NCBI RefSeq assembly: GCF_900250115.1
Contig: NZ_LT984803.1
Location: 1,329,583 to 1,393,582 of the forward strand
Reading direction: 5' to 3'
Source of the DNA: Cupriavidus taiwanensis
GTDB taxonomy: Bacteria > Pseudomonadota > Gammaproteobacteria > Burkholderiales > Burkholderiaceae
Length of the DNA stretch: 64,000 nt
Shown: piece by piece, positions 63,896 through 64,000 of the stretch
How positions within the stretch are numbered: the first letter of the stretch is position 1
Layout: each line of letters opens with the position of its first letter
Notes under the pieces: model-generated
Databases searched by the model: none
Told to the model about the DNA's origin: nothing
The model's input: the letters and a program-made list of their open reading frames with translations, nothing else
Position numbers and translations under genes: made by a program

Positions 63896-64000
63896 TTGCG
63901 CCGCGTGCCGCTGAAAACGTCCATCCCGGCGCTGGCCGCCGTGCTCGCCCTGGCGGGCACGGCGCAGGCCGCACCGGCGACCGAATTGTCGAGCGGGCCG
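63896..64000 (+). CDS. N-terminus of an exported protein, cut by the window end
   Basis: Thirty-five residues are visible, reading from a TTG at 63896 (LRRVPLKTSIPALAAVLALA, then GTAQAAPATELSSGP). This is a clear signal peptide with a cleavage site after AQA. A GTG at 63905 is an alternative start. No family can be named from this part. Confidence 0.6.
   Translation, partial: MRRVPLKTSIPALAAVLALAGTAQAAPATELSSGP

Overview
The window looks like a piece of a Cupriavidus main chromosome (Burkholderiaceae, Betaproteobacteria). The GC content is very high. The polyhydroxybutyrate cluster phaC1-phaA-phaB1-phaR is followed by dusC, rimO and bktB, which is the arrangement I know from C. necator. The encoded PhaC and BktB are close to the C. 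necator H16 proteins but not identical (PhaC is 593 residues, with a four-residue insertion near residue 51), so this is probably a related species or strain. Genus is inferred from gene content; no rRNA gene is present.

Layout. 1-11.3 kb: eight of twelve catabolic, envelope and transport genes in a row carry one or more single-base frameshifts (EamA transporter, thioesterase, nitroreductase, pbpG, FAD oxidase, lutA, lutB, ornithine cyclodeaminase). The missing base almost always falls in a short G or C run, which points to sequence error more than decay. GntR, IclR and LysR regulators lie between these genes and are intact. 11.3-16.3 kb: a PhnD-like protein and a Bug-type receptor coupled to the cyclodeaminase, then a PF04392-type ABC importer. 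16.7-20.4 kb: pyrD, the two N-degron transferases bpt and aat, a zinc-ribbon NUDIX hydrolase and an initiator tRNA gene. 20.5-21.6 kb: a RES/Xre toxin-antitoxin pair.

21.7-34.9 kb: an aerobic benzoyl-CoA (box) island. boxC-boxB-boxA read leftward and boxR is upstream. Benzoate-CoA ligase, an alpha/beta hydrolase and a five-gene branched-chain-type ABC importer read rightward. Together they would import benzoate, activate it to benzoyl-CoA, epoxidise the ring and hydrolyse it. TGCA-bearing operator candidates sit at both promoters.

35-45.4 kb: the kup potassium transporter, a small secreted repeat protein, an alpha/beta hydrolase-LuxR fusion, two small heat-shock proteins, and an ArnT-like/ArnA-like pair divergent from a two-component system. 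A PmrA-box-like site lies between that pair and the two-component system. 45.5-54.5 kb: housekeeping genes (tex, dinG-family helicase, bamD, rluD, pgeF) and small proteins. 54.5-64 kb: the PHB operon with its sigma-70 promoter and intercistronic hairpins, the regulator phaR with a nested palindrome upstream, dusC, rimO, the thiolase bktB, and the start of a secreted protein cut by the window end.

No prophage, insertion sequence, CRISPR array or rRNA was seen. I did not find a clearly new large system. The best leads are the RES/Xre locus with its operator, the reduced arn/PmrAB-like module, the aromatic-x-acidic-GAR repeat protein and the hydrolase-LuxR fusion.
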